A stretch of DNA of 64,000 nucleotides from Antedon mediterranea (GCF_964355755.1 NC_092677.1:1369001-1433000); one strand, 5' to 3'; shown: positions 24,392 through 36,833, counted from the stretch's first letter. Translations and numbers: made by a program. The notes: generated by a model from the sequence alone, not told the origin.

Positions 24392-25216
24392 GTAAGGATA
24401 CCATACAACTTTCAATACTAATTTTCACTCGTCATTATCTATATATAAATTATTTTATGTAAGGGAAAAATTCGGTAAATCCCCCGTACTTCTAGAATTT
24501 CTACTCGATGGTATATAAAGTTGGTTCGTACTTTCGGTACTGATTTTAGCCACCTGATTTAACCCTGCTTACAAATTAAATTGAGTTAGATAATTAGTTA
24601 TTGACAATTAAAAAGAATTTAGGTTCAACGATTTGCCCCAAATAGGGGTGTTTTCCGTGGTATACATTGTGTTATGGATGTCCATCTTGAAAAATACCCG
24701 CACACAATAATACTATCTCCTTCTACGATAATTGATCAGCTCGAGTACAGCATCATAATGTTGAAGAAAGGTCGACCTTTTTAAAAAAATACTATTTGGA
24801 TATATTTAATATAATTATACGTTTATACAAATGTATTGATTTGCGATGAATGGAACATTTCAATCTGTTTGAAGCTTCAAATTCCTCGGCAAATAGAGGG
24901 CGCATTATTTCGTAAGAAGACAGTACTTTACAAATATTGAAAATATGCTTGTTCACAAAAAGTCATCTAAACATTGGGCCTCCGTACAGCATCATGGAGG
25001 AAGTAAACACAAATGTAAATCAATTGGCATTCAGATCCATCAGTGTCCTGAGAGACAAGAGTGAAAGTATCATTTTGGATTTTCAGATTGTTAGGCGTGA
25101 CCAGCATGTACTTCTTAATAAATAATAATAATAAATAACATTTATAAAGCGCAAGAGACAAAGGTTTCAAAGCGCTGTGTTTTCCAAGATCAGTGCAAGC
25201 GTTCTTAACAGAAGTA
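24392..25216. other. A-type upstream region with a short retroelement insert
   Basis: This is a copy of about 604-1333. At about 25112-25201 an insert containing ATTTATAAAGCGC...AAAGCGCT is flanked by TTCTTAA on both sides and is absent from the copy at 1.3 kb. It is probably a SINE-like or LINE-tail insertion in the 5' region. Confidence 0.55.
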
Positions 25217-25265
25217 ATGGTGATATGTGAATGTGCACTAATTTTTCTGATTTTCCAAAGCGACT
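25217..25265 (+). CDS. Orphan intact A-type signal exon
   Basis: ATG plus 15 further codons (MVICECALIFLIFQSD) and a phase-1 GTAAGT donor, as in the A-type genes at 1334 and 31491. The A-type V exon expected about 190 bp downstream is missing; homology stops near 25358, where a reverse-transcriptase fragment starts. Donor phase matches the V exon at 27669 about 2.4 kb on, so this may be exon 1 of that gene. Splicing across the insertion is not shown. Confidence 0.5.
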
Positions 25266-25358
25266 GTAAGTAGAAACTTAAATGTCATGCATGTTATTAG
25301 TATGGTCCTACTATTATTTTAACATAGACTATAAGACTGAAATGGCTATGGACGGTGA

Positions 25359-25835
25359 CTGAATCTATCCAGCCTAGCATGTGCCCGCACACTCCGAAAT
25401 CATGGAGTTTATGAAGAAGCTTAGAGTGGCTGACGCGATCAAACGCCTTTTCCCAGTCCAGAAAAATAGCATCAATAAGAGGATTGGCAATATCAAGGGT
25501 TTTAGCCCATTCATGGTATAAAGAAGTAGCTTGAGTAACACATGAGTGGCCTGGATAAAATCCATGTTGAACAGGGCTAATAAAACCATTACGCTGCAAG
25601 TGTTGGAGGAGATAATCTGCCACAAAGCGCTCAAGTACTTTACCCACGACTGAACAAAGTGAAATAGGTCTATAATTCGATATTTCGTTTCTGTTACCAG
25701 ATTTGAATATCGGAACGACATTGGCTAGCTTCCAATCCAAAGGAACTCTACCCTGATCAAGAGATAATTTAAAGATCCTACACAGGATAGGAGAAATGAT
25801 CGGGGCAGCCAAGCTGATCCATTTGTTGTGATCGG
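25359..25835 (-). mobile_element. Non-LTR retrotransposon reverse-transcriptase fragment
   Basis: Minus-strand reading gives reverse-transcriptase motifs in order: VVPIFKSG, NYRPISL, HGFYPGHSCVTQ and FLDWEKAFDRVSH, ending in LGWIDS, where receptor-gene sequence resumes. It lacks the endonuclease and the YADD region, so it is dead. It interrupts an A-type gene after its signal exon. It differs clearly from the element at 42473. The outer (5') end is uncertain. Confidence 0.75.
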
Positions 25836-25919
25836 TGAACGTGCAAAAAAATCATACCTTTTGTTGTTACACTATAACAGTATTATTATTATTAATATAA
25901 TTATATTAATTAATTTAAA

Positions 25920-26300
25920 ATGTCATCGAAGCGTGCGCATTGGCGATAAAGTAAAATACCTTATTTCATTGTGGGGAAGCCCTGAGTTCAGAGATCGGTT
26001 GGAAGTGAAAAACTGGCGTAAAAGCACCGGCAACAAAATGTCTGTGTTCAACGAGATGGCGGACACGAGAAGATGGGCCATCCTCATAAAGAAGGATTTA
26101 ATATCCCAAACGAAATTGAAGGGGTCGTCGTATAAAGCGGCGAAAGACCGAGTAAATAAATCTGGAGCCGGTGCAAGTACGGGATTTGAACATTTTTCTG
26201 CCATATGATATTTTAGGTCATAGACCAAATATAAACCCAAACCCCAAAATGATCGGCTGGTTGGTATGCCCGACAACCAATCGATAATGCCGAGCACAAG
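25920..26300 (+). pseudogene. Decayed Myb/SANT-like DNA-binding domain gene
   Basis: Plus-strand frames read MSSKRAHW, then after a frame change VKYLISLWGSPEFRDRL, FNEMAD, YKAAKDRVNKSG, and after a second change DILGHRP. This order (basic start, VKYLI-LW, conserved K-x-K-x-x-x-N-x-SG, then DxILGHRP) resembles Myb/SANT-like domains of Harbinger-type elements and MSANTD-like genes. At least two frameshifts and an in-frame TGA at about 26206 indicate a pseudogene. It lies next to the retroelement fragment, between receptor genes, and is unrelated to them. Confidence 0.45.
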
Positions 26301-27668
26301 TGTTCGGTCTAGGCCTGTAACTCCTAAACCAACCACTAATACTTTTAATAACAACGAAGGTAGGTCTATGCGTGCGTTAGAGTTTGGTCAATCGCCAGCG
26401 AGTGACATCATATCCGTTTGTAACGCAACTTCGTTGCAGTGAATCTGAACACTTTGCTCTTACGATGCTCATTAAAATATGACCGTGGCTGTGATACGAA
26501 AGCATAATTCCGTAGGTCTGAACATGAGTTTGGTTTAACACAAGTAGGTAAATTTGTGAGCCCTTGGTTTAACACATACGGTAGGTAAATATATGGGCCC
26601 TTTGAGAATAAACTTGCAATACTTTGACAATACTGTAAATACCTATTAACTAGTTTTGGTCCTCATTTGAATCGAACATTTCTTACTGTGAATGTTCGTA
26701 CTGTTAGATGTAATATAAAAATATATACAAATAAACTTTATTACTGAGATTGTGGTTATGCTCTACTTCTGTTAGATATATAAACACATTATTATATACA
26801 AATAAACTTTATACTGACAGTTCCTTCTCAACGTTTGTATTAATTAATAATTACCAATAATATAAACGTCGTAGTGGTGTATCGTGACATGTACTTTAAT
26901 ATTTCAATCGATTATGACAGTGACAGTTTTAACAAAGTATTAAATCGCAAATGTTTTACTGTATTTAGAGGTATATTATTTATAGGCCTATAAAACATGA
27001 ACAAAATATTTCGTTACTGGGTGGATAAAGAATATATTTAAAAATTGTTCCTCTTTGTACCTATCCGCTTTCCCGTCCCTCAACCCTAATGTTACATACA
27101 AAACACAAATTGGGTTTCTTTAAGTGAGTCCAAATTTGGACTCATTTTGTTTCTCCTTCGGAAGTAATTCCCAGGGTGCTAATTTTAGTTGACTACATAA
27201 ATCATCGTGTCTATTTATTCGTTTCTGTAAACGACAATGTATTGTAGTCCTGTGGTACGTACATTTGAAATCGCCAGTTTTGTTACGCTGAAATTACTGT
27301 GTATTCGAGAACCATCTAGTATACATAAGTAGGCCTACATTTCCGTCATTATTTGAAATACAAATAATACAATCATGCGTTTAATGTTATTTCCGTATTA
27401 TAGAGGTGGTTCAAACTTAAGTCGACAATTAAATAAAAAACTAATCATTTAAAATTAAATTCCCGTTGTCTGTGTTTGCGCGGGTGTGTCGATTTGTTAT
27501 CCTGCCGGACCACATAGTTTGGTTTGTGAAACCAGAACAGAAAACGATAATAGAGAGAATGCACATTCACTAGAATTTTATTTTGTTTTTTTCGTCTTTC
27601 TGATTTTAACACTTTGCAGCACAATGTTATATTTCAAAAGCAAGTAACGTAGCGTATTGTAGTTTCAG
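26301..27668. other. Non-array sequence, then type C intron-like sequence
   Basis: I see no gene at 26301-27310. From about 27315 (TTTCCGTCATT, then AGAGGTGGTTC) the sequence matches intron 1 of the type C genes at 11.6 and 34.6 kb, but the type C signal exon that should lie about 300 bp upstream is absent. Confidence 0.45.
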
Positions 27669-30082
27669 ATACAAGTGCCCAAACACAAGTGTCAGTGGAT
27701 GCTGGTACAGCGAGAGAGTTTGACAATGTAACAATGGTGTGTACTCCATCATTTCTGTCAGGAGATTCATTGGTTCAACTGGCTTGGACAAAAGCTGATG
27801 AGAATGGTAAACAAGAAGGAAGTGCTCTTGTTATTTCTCCAGGATTAACATCCAATGGTCGTTACAGTTTGTCCAATAATAATCTTATAATAACTGATGT
27901 TGAACGAGGTGATGCAAGCAACTACCGTTGTGCTGTTAGCACCAATCTTGCAAATCCTGGTGAAAACTTTGCAGAACTCGCAGTCAATTGTGAGTACAGT
28001 ATAGTAGAATTTTATGAATATGCAATTATTTCTTCAAATACAATAAATAAGTGTGAGGATGATACTGTATTTTAGACATTATAATTTGTTTATGTTTAAT
28101 GTAAGAACATTTGGACATACAAGCTACAGTAATTGTTTTGTGTTAACTTATTTTAAACAAGTAGTGTATTTTGTTATTGATTTCATTTGTCAGTTAATTG
28201 TGAGTATAAAGTAAATTATGATGAATATTTGTAATTTGCACATTTCTTCAAATTATAATAAATTTTTGTCAGAATTTCAAAGCGAGATGATGATGCTTAG
28301 AAATATACTTATACAGTACTGTATTAAAAGCTTAGACTTATCAATGTTGTTGAAAAAAATAATTATTTGAAAATGTTTTGTCTTGAATGTTTAGACATAC
28401 AATATTGTACTTGTCGATAAATAGTATTGTGTAGCAATTGAAACAATTAATCACAAATTATTATCAAATTTATCATAAAAATAAAGTTGTGTTTGTGGTA
28501 ATACATGAGTATTTTAAAAATTGTTATGTAAGTTTTCCATGAACAGATATTGACAACCCAGGTTTGAAGCTAATGTCTAACGATGATGAAGCAGCAACAT
28601 TTGAATGTACTAAACCTGACGGATTCCCAACACCAATTAGCATCACATGGATCAAAGATGACGTCACACTTGATGTGTCTGATACACAAAAGTATCCGTC
28701 TTCTGATGCAACATTAACAATTAATGACGTTGATGAAACAGATGAGGGAGTTTATCAGTGTAGAGCAGAGAATGCTGCTTACAGTGGAACAGAAAGAAAA
28801 CTTAGTAACACTGTTACCCTCATCACATTAGGTTGGTACGATTGGAATCAAATAGTTTCATAACTGTTAATTGATACAATGAATACATACTATATATAAA
28901 CAGACATTTCATTCTTTTGGATCGTGTTTTCTCTACCACAAATAATTTTTCTTTTGTTTCTACACTGATATGGATAGCACTGGTGAGCTAACACAACAAA
29001 AATGTTGTTGTTGTTTCTTATTATTATGCAGGTGTTTTGATATGAACGCTTGATACGTTTCGATAATAATGCTTTTTTATTTATTTAGAATTTACGAGTA
29101 TTTCTATATCCAGTAAAGCCTGGTTTCCATAAAATCGCTACACCGTGTCGCCGACTGCTGTCGCCGACAGAGCGTAGCGATTCTATGGAAACGCTATAAT
29201 TTATCGGGGATCTAGTACGCGAGCGCTAAATATTCTTTGGTACACGCGTATACGACTCATCGCCGACAAAATCGGCAAAGTTGAACATGGTTGAACTTTG
29301 CCGATTTGTCAGCGATGAATTGGGGAGACCTCCCCGATGCGCGTCGGCGACATTTGCGCGTGTAGCGATTTCAATGGAAACGGTGTAGCGATTTTATGGA
29401 AACCAGGCTTTAGTCAACTATAAGTACGTTGATTTTTATTATAAAATTGTAAATTTCCGGGTTTCAACGAAAAGAATAAAAATAAATGAATGAAAATAAA
29501 TACAATCCGGGTTTGGTTCCAAAATAGACAAGCATGAAAATGGGACAAATCGATATGAGCATCGGTGTGTCTTAAAAGCAACAACGACAATTAGTATAAA
29601 TCAGAAAAAAAAAAGAAACTACGGTATATACAAAGGTTCCCTGGATCTGTACTGCTTACGCTCTGCATATGTATCACTTACACTTTAATATTATAAAAGG
29701 GTTAATTTCATACAATTATGAAAACACTGACACAGTACTGATAATTGTTCAGTTTTAAGTACAGAAGTTCCAAAGAGTGAGGGCGTGTGTAATTCAACTG
29801 ATTTTGTTGTTGGAATGACGTTTGTTGGTGTGCTCATTGGATTCATTCTCTGTTTGCTTGTGGGTTTTATCATCAGCAAAATAAGGAAGTCACATGAACA
29901 GGTAAAGTATAATTCTGAAAGCAAAAGTGTAGACTTAAATAGACCAAAGTGTGAATGAAATACCGCATACTTAAGTAATAGAAACTATTTTAACATTAAA
30001 TATGATGGTTTATTTTGAAGGTACCTACATCGAAAAACACCAACCAATCAGGGGTAAGGATGCTATACGTCACTTTCACTCG

Positions 30083-30119
<37 letters not shown>

Positions 30120-30273
30120 TTATTATTACTATTGTCACCAATATATCAATAAAGGTTTTACACGTTTTTCATTCTTTTTTATTTATTTTTAGCAGCAGGA
30201 GTATATGACTTATACTGGAGAGACAGAAAGAAACCAACCACACATACCAAGATTTACAGAAGAAAGACGATAA
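27669..30273 (+). CDS. Two-Ig-domain receptor, gene 7, with truncated tail
   Basis: Exons: 27669-27989, 28547-28831, 29089-29112, 29753-29901, 30021-30053, 30193-30273. No signal exon is adjacent; joining the phase-compatible one at 25217-25265 gives 942 nt and 313 residues. The V domain has MVCTPSF, LAWTKAD and NYRC. The I-set domain has FECTK, TWIKD and EGVYQC and ends LITLG instead of LSIG. The stalk exon is 8 codons (E-F-T-S-I-S-I-S) and its donor abuts a TIR element. In the tail exon two bases are missing after GAGACAG, so the frame ends early at 30271 and both YQDL and YVNV are lost. It may be a non-signalling or decoy receptor, or a young pseudogene. Confidence 0.55.
29114..29412. mobile_element. 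TIR element (MITE) abutting a splice donor
   Basis: The ends are inverted copies, TAAAGCCTGGTTTCCAT and ATGGAAACCAGGCTTTA, with more inverted matches inside (AAAATCGCTACACCG / CGGTGTAGCGATTTT). Related genes at this point read CCA|GTAAGTCAAC without an insert. The outer TA may be the target duplication. No coding capacity is seen; the superfamily is uncertain (TA duplication would fit Tc1/mariner-like elements). Confidence 0.75.
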
Positions 30274-31490
30274 TCAAGCTGTATATGTAAATGTTAAAGC
30301 AAAGAGGGACAACAAATAATGCATCTTTAATTGTTAATGAAATATCACAGTTTGTAAATTGTTGATTTTAATAATATAACTCAATCATTTATGGGTAAAA
30401 CTGATAAATTAATTAATTAATTTAAAATAACAAGAAAAAGTGTTAATTCTGCCATTAGTTATAAAAAACCATACACTTTACTTAGTGCCATTGCCTACCA
30501 ATGGTATATAGCAATGTGTGATGTAAAGATGAAAACCATAGTGTAAATAACAAGATACATTAATTATGCGAATCCTATGTCTTGGTCATTTTTTTCGTAC
30601 TGAAATTAAAATTTGCTTGTAGTTGAATCGTTGAATAGAAAAATAAGGATTTCATACACCAATATGCGTTTAAGTTCATATTATTAGAGGAGTGTTCTTT
30701 AATTTAATTTCTTGATTCGATTGCTTTGTTTGGTTGCTCGTTGCCATTTTTCATAACTGCATTCGTTCAAAATTATTTTGAAACGAATTTCATCGTCTTT
30801 CGTTCAAATGTAGCCTAATGACGCCTGACGCCCTCTACCTCACTCTATGTAGCTTTCATTTTCTTACAAAAGTGCTACACACTCTTTAGTCTTCACGCTC
30901 ATTAGACAATACAAGCAAGTATCGTTACAGGTTGGTTTATTTTTGTTAATATACTTAATACATAACTTGTCAAACTACTTTTTATTATTTAGCAAATTAA
31001 TTGTCACTAATAAAAACGGTAAGGTACTCAATCGATATTTGACATGGACGATACTGTATGGAGGAAGTAGACATAATATCAAAGTATGAATCCACACTCA
31101 TAACAATAACAGGAACAATCATTATTTCAATATACATTATATACAATAGTGGAATAGTTTTGCTGTATAGGCCAACTGCGTCGTATTTAAGATTCCTGCT
31201 TTAGATTTGTGGAGATGAAGACGGAAATGTAAACATGAAATGTGATTTTTTTTTCAACTTTGTGTTTGTAAAAAGACAGTTCTTTAGAAATATAGGAAAT
31301 ATTTTTATTCACAAAAAATTAATCTAAACATTGGGCCACCATACATTATGGAGGAAATAAACAAAAATTTAATTCAATTCGCATTCTGACAATACAAGCG
31401 ATCAGTGTCCTGTATAATATATACTGAGAGACAAGAGTGAATGTATCATTTTTGATTTTCAGATTGTTAGGCGTGACTTTAACAGAAGTA
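30274..31490. other. 3' flank of gene 7 and upstream region of the next A-type gene
   Basis: The out-of-frame YQDL/YVNV codons remain readable to about 30319. GAGGAAGT at 31061-31068 and ACAGGAACAATCATTATTTC near 31108 form the A-type upstream block. No additional gene is seen. Confidence 0.45.
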
Positions 31491-33455
31491 ATGGCGATAT
31501 GTGAGTGTGCACTCATTTTCCTGATTTTCCAAAGCGACTGTAAGTAGAAACTTTGAATATAATTGGTGTAATCAGTTGTATTGCATGTTTATTAGTAGGA
31601 CCCTACTATGGTTTCAAGACTGAAATGGCTATGGAGTTTGACGGCGTAGTAACCAATTTTTATTGTATTGTATTGTTTGTATTAATTGATTTGTTTTATA
31701 CAAATACATGAATACTCATTCATTTTGTGTATATAGTTATAAATGGTCAAACTCCTGTTGTCAATGTGCAAGATGCTACTGTTAAATTAGGTGAAGATGC
31801 TATTATCACCTGTGATTACACACTCACTGGTTCAAGAACCTTTCTTGGTGCTCAATGGTACAATAGCAATTCAGACGAAAACCTTCTTGTTAATACTGCA
31901 GTGTCACATTCTAATGGTAGATACACTGTTGATACCACACAAACTGGTGAAGCTACTCTCACCATTGCAACCTCAGTGTTGTCTGATGATGGATACTTTA
32001 GGTGTAGAATTGTTGATTCAATTACTGTTTCTGGTGAAAACAACGGAAATCTTACAGTTCAATGTAAGTAGGAATAAATGTACGAATGACATACTGTAGA
32101 TTTAAGTCATTCAAACAAATAAGCAATCATCATTTTAATATAAAGACAATTGATTTTGTCAATACAGATCTGGACACCCCCGTTTTGAAGTCGGACACAT
32201 TATCTGTCATGATAAATGACACCGCAACATTTACATGTACTCAACTTATCGGTGAACCAAAATCAATTACTGTCAGATGGACAAAAAATGATGCTACGCT
32301 AGACATTTCTGATATAGACAAATATCCGTCTTCTGATGCAACATTAATAATTAATCAAGTAGATGAAATGGACGACGGAAGTTATCGGTGTGTAGCAGAG
32401 AATGCTGCTTACAGTGGAGATGAAGGAAAACCGAGTAATCCTCTTATACTCTCAGTAGGTTGGTTGCAATAAAGTTGTTATAACTAATGTTACAATAATA
32501 TCATATTTTATTGAGATCATAGGTATAATAATTATAGTCTATCATAATTAGAGGGACTATTCCAACAATTATGTATTATGCGGTAATGAAAATAAAGCAC
32601 AGCTACACAATTTAGTTACAAAAGGCCTTTTTATAATATAGAACAAGACAATATATACAACCAATGCACTGACTATGTTTAAATAACATAATCATATGTA
32701 CTTTCTATTTCTTTAGCATTGACAACACCTTCTTCTACATCCAGTAGGTCAACTACACGTACGTTTTGTTTGTTTGCATTGCACTAATAGTTTCCTATGT
32801 TTAGGCCCTATAAGTTTGCGAATAAAAAATATGACTATTGTATATTTGTTATGTCACAATCACATGGTAACTCTGATCCTCTTGATTTGTACATCGTTTG
32901 TACACAGAAGTTCCAAATAGTGAGGATGTATGTACTTCAACTGGTCTTGTTGTTGGAATGACGTTTGTTGGTGTGCTCATTGGATTCATTCTCTGTTTGA
33001 TTGTGGTTTTTATCATCAGCAAAATAAGGAAGACAAAATCACAGGTAAAGTATAATTCAGAAGGTAGAAAAAAAAATAGTAAAATAGTCGAAAGTTAAGT
33101 GAAATACCGTCACACGTAATGGCAAACGTATTATCATTCAATTTACTTTTTGATGTTTTATTTCAAAGGCACCGACATCAATAAATGACAACCAATCAGG
33201 GGTAAGGATGCTATACTTCAACCTTAATTATTCGCTTTCACTTTGATCATTACCATCATTGTCACCAATACACAATAAAGGTTTGCATGATTGTAATTCA
33301 TCTTACTTTACTGTTGTATTTTTTAGCAGCAGGCGTATATGACTTATACTGGAGATACAGATAAAGAAACAAACAACACATACCAAGATTTACAGAAGAA
33401 AGACGATAATCAAGCTGTATATGTAAATGTTAAAGCAAAAAAGGACAACAAATAA
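31491..33455 (+). CDS. Two-Ig-domain transmembrane receptor, type A, gene 8
   Basis: Seven exons: 31491-31539, 31737-32063, 32168-32458, 32717-32743, 32908-33044, 33169-33201, 33327-33455. The sum is 993 nt and 330 residues. The only usable ATG gives MAICECALIFLIFQSD. The V domain (17-125) has IITCDYTL, GAQWYNS and DDGYFRC and is seven codons shorter than in gene 1. The I-set domain has FTCTQ, VRWTKND and DGSYRC. The stalk reads ALTTPSSTS with a GTAGGT donor. Transmembrane exon KVPNSEDVC... to SKIRKTKSQ. The tail keeps YQDL (here NTYQDL) and YVNV. It is the duplicate of gene 1, and the spacer after it is duplicated too. Confidence 0.85.
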
Positions 33456-34507
33456 TATACATGTTTAAAATAAAAATGAAAGAAATACATTATTATTATT
33501 ATTCTTATTATTAATGAAATACCATTGGTTTAAAACTACAATGACATACCTCTTTTTTTATTATAGAAATAAAGAGAAATCATAATCTGTAGAAAGTGTT
33601 TTCTTTCTCTTGGTTTAACTCTTTAACGCGTACAAATTAATAACAAGGAAATGTAAATTCTGCAATTTGTATCATCATTACCAAAAACCTCTATGTACCT
33701 ATAGTGACATAATCTACCAGTGGTATATAGCAACATGTGAACCATAGACATAACCCTGTATGGATCGTATGGTACAACTTTTTTTTTCTATTCGTGGGCC
33801 TAGGCGAAGGTCTAAATCACTTGGATCTAACAATGGGTTCTGTAATAAAAAGTGTTATTTTGCTTTTATATGAGTTCCTTGTTTATCAGTATGAGTCCAA
33901 CTCCAAATAATTGTCCAAATATTGTCAAATAATAACAACAATTAAGAGATATGTTTCAACTACAATCTATAATCAAAGAGTAAATTCATTCGTTAAACAA
34001 CAAAATGCCGTGACATGAGATGCAAAAGAGAAATCAATTTTGAAATCAGTAGCCTATAATAACAGTTGACGGCCGTTTAATTAGTATATTAGTACCGTAG
34101 CCTATAGGCCACCAACAACGGCACCAAAATGCAATTTTCTTGTTCAAAGAATCTTACTTACTTTTGATGCAGGACACATCAAGTTTGTGCCGATTTCACA
34201 ATAGCAATTGTTTGAGAAATTAAAGTTTAGACCAAAGATGCTTTAGCATCATGAAGTGGCGCCACTCTACGTGGCGCGTTATACAATCTTTGGTTTTAGA
34301 CTGGGTGTGGCCAGGGATCGGGGGGCGGGGGGGGGGCTGACAGAGCGAGATAGCTTAGTGAACGATGAGGGCGTGTGTAATTAATTCAATCCAGAGCCAT
34401 CAGATTCAATAAACTCGTATTAGGTCTACTTTCAAAATCTCACAAAACAAGGAAGGACAATTCGATTTATATTCCGTATTCACTATACTAATAATTCTGT
34501 CTTTGTG
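33456..34507. other. Spacer duplicated from about 3.3-4.2 kb, then type C upstream region
   Basis: AATAAA is at 33568. The match to 3.3-4.2 kb runs to about 34312 (GGGTGTGGCC), after which a G-rich run (about 34318-34336) and type C upstream sequence follow instead of a headless tail fragment. No gene is seen. Confidence 0.5.
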
Positions 34508-36833
34508 ATGATGACTACTTGTTGTTTGCTACTACTTGTTCTTGTATTTGGTAAGTACCAAGCTTTAATGTTTTGTTGTCAAACTAAGAAAACATTTAAT
34601 TTTGTTTGTATTTAAATTACACATTTCCGTCATTTTTTGAAATAAAAATAGTTATACAGTTATGTTATTTCCGGATTATAGATGGTGGTTCAAATTTTCA
34701 ACAATCATAAAAATAAACTATCAAGTGAAAGTTATTCCGGTTGTCTGTGTTTCTATGAAAAAATGCATTTACTAGAATTTATTATTTTGTTATTATCATA
34801 ATTCTGATTTAAACACTTTTCAGTATAGGCCAAATATGTCATATTTCACAGAAAATCTTAGTTTCAGATGCAAGTGCCCAAACACTAGTGACAGTGAATG
34901 CTGGTACAGCAAAAGTTGATGAAGCTGCAACAATGATGTGTACTTATACACTTGTACCAAATGATTCTTTGCTTCAACTGGTTTGGACAAAAGCAGATGA
35001 CCATGGTCAAGCAGTAGGAATTGCTCTTGTGACTTCTACAGGAGAAACAAGCAATGATCGTTACAGTTTATCCAATAATAATCTTATAATAATTGATGTT
35101 GAACGAGAAGATGCAGACAACTATCGTTGTAGCGTTAGCACCAATGGTGGAAATACTGCTGACAACTTTGCTAATCTCACGGTCTATTGTGAGTATGTAG
35201 CTAATTATGAATGAGTGTTCAAAGTTTTTGAAATGAAAAATATTAAAACGTCAACCCACCAATAAAATAAGACGTTAATACACTTGCATTTAACTTACAT
35301 TTTACAATTGTTGTGGAAATGTTGCAATGCATACGCAAAATAGGCCTCCTGATTTGTTCGTTAATGAGTATTACTATTATTACTGTAGTCATGAATGAAC
35401 ATGTTTGCATTACAGATCTTGAAGAACCAGTTCTGAATCCAACAAAGTTGTCTGTCCACGCAACTGAAACTGTGACATTTACATGTTCTAACCTTATTGG
35501 TGTACCAACACAAATTACCGTCACGTGGATCAAAGATGACGTCACACTTGATGTGTCTGATACAATAAAGTATCCGTATTCTGATACAACATTGACGATT
35601 AATGACGTTGATGAATCAGACGAGGGCGTTTATCAGTGTAGAACAGAGAATGCTGCTTATAGTGGAACAGATGGAAAACTTAGTAATACTGCCACAATGT
35701 CAATAGGTTGGTGGAATAAACATTTTGATAAATAATATATTTTATTAGCATCATTGTATACGTATTTTCTGCATGTCCTAATTATAAATGGAATATTCAT
35801 ATTACAGTATATTATGTCATGCGGTAATAAAAAATAAAGCACAGATACACAGTGAAATCTGAACGTTTCAGATTTATTTAGTTATAAATTGCCTTTTGTA
35901 ATATGAACGCATGGCGTGTTTTAGGCTACTAAATATTGCTTGTTTTTTATTTCTTTAGCATTGACAACAACATCTTTTATATCCAGTAAGTCAACTACAC
36001 GTAGGTTCTGTTTGTTTGCATTGTATTGTAAATTCCCGGGTTTTTGCATTAGCGAAAAGAAAATAAGGATAGAAATGGAAAGGGATATCCCCGCTTCATT
36101 CCATGATCTGTATGAGTGCTTAAAAAGGAAAATAAGTATGACCTTTACATATTTGTCAACACTACATTATTGTAAACATGTTTAAAACACATGGTAACAC
36201 TAATCCTTCTGTATTATTTGTTCAGTTTTAAGTACAGAAGTTTCAAACAGAGAGAATGATTGTAATTCAACAGGTCTTGTTGTAGGAATGATGTTTGTTG
36301 GTGTGCTCATTGGATTCATTATATGTTTGCTTGTGGGTTTTATCATCAGCAAAATAAGGAAGTCACATGCACAGGTAAAGTATAATTCAGAAAGTAGAAC
36401 CAAAAGCAAAAGTGTATACTTAAAATGACCAAAGGTTTAATGAAATACCGCACACTTCAGTAATGGAAACTATTTTAACATTAAATATTATGTTTTATTT
36501 TGAAGGTACCGACATCGAAAAACACCAACCAATCAGGGGTAAAGATGCCATACTTCAACTTTAAGTATTCACTTTACTCATTATTATCATCATCATCATC
36601 ATCATCATCATTATTATTATTACTATTTCACCAATATATCAATACAGGTTTACACGATTTTCATTCTTCTTTTTCCATGCACTAAACTTCTTAATTTTTT
36701 GTAGCAGCAGGCGTATATGACTTATACTGGAGAGACAGATAAAGAAACAAACCACACATACCAAGATTTACAGAAGAAAGACGATAATCAAGCTGTATAT
36801 GTAAATGTTAAAGCAAAAAAGGACAAAAAATAA
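34508..36833 (+). CDS. Two-Ig-domain transmembrane receptor, type C, gene 9
   Basis: Seven exons: 34508-34550, 34868-35188, 35416-35706, 35959-35985, 36226-36374, 36506-36538, 36705-36833. The sum is 993 nt and 330 residues. Signal MMTTCCLLLLVLVF; the predicted mature end is at the QT of ASAQT. The V domain has MMCTYTL, LVWTKAD and DNYRC. The I-set domain has FTCSN, TWIKDD and EGVYQC. The transmembrane segment has MMFV instead of MTFV. The tail is canonical with YQDL and YVNV. Intron 1 is short because it lacks the retroelement found at 11331. Its 3' UTR is split by a LINE fragment. Confidence 0.85.

Noticed and set aside
30002-30208. Serine-rich frame near the gene 7 juxtamembrane exon
   Set aside because: It is a translation of an intronic (TCA)n simple repeat; the real exon is the 33 nt at 30021-30053.
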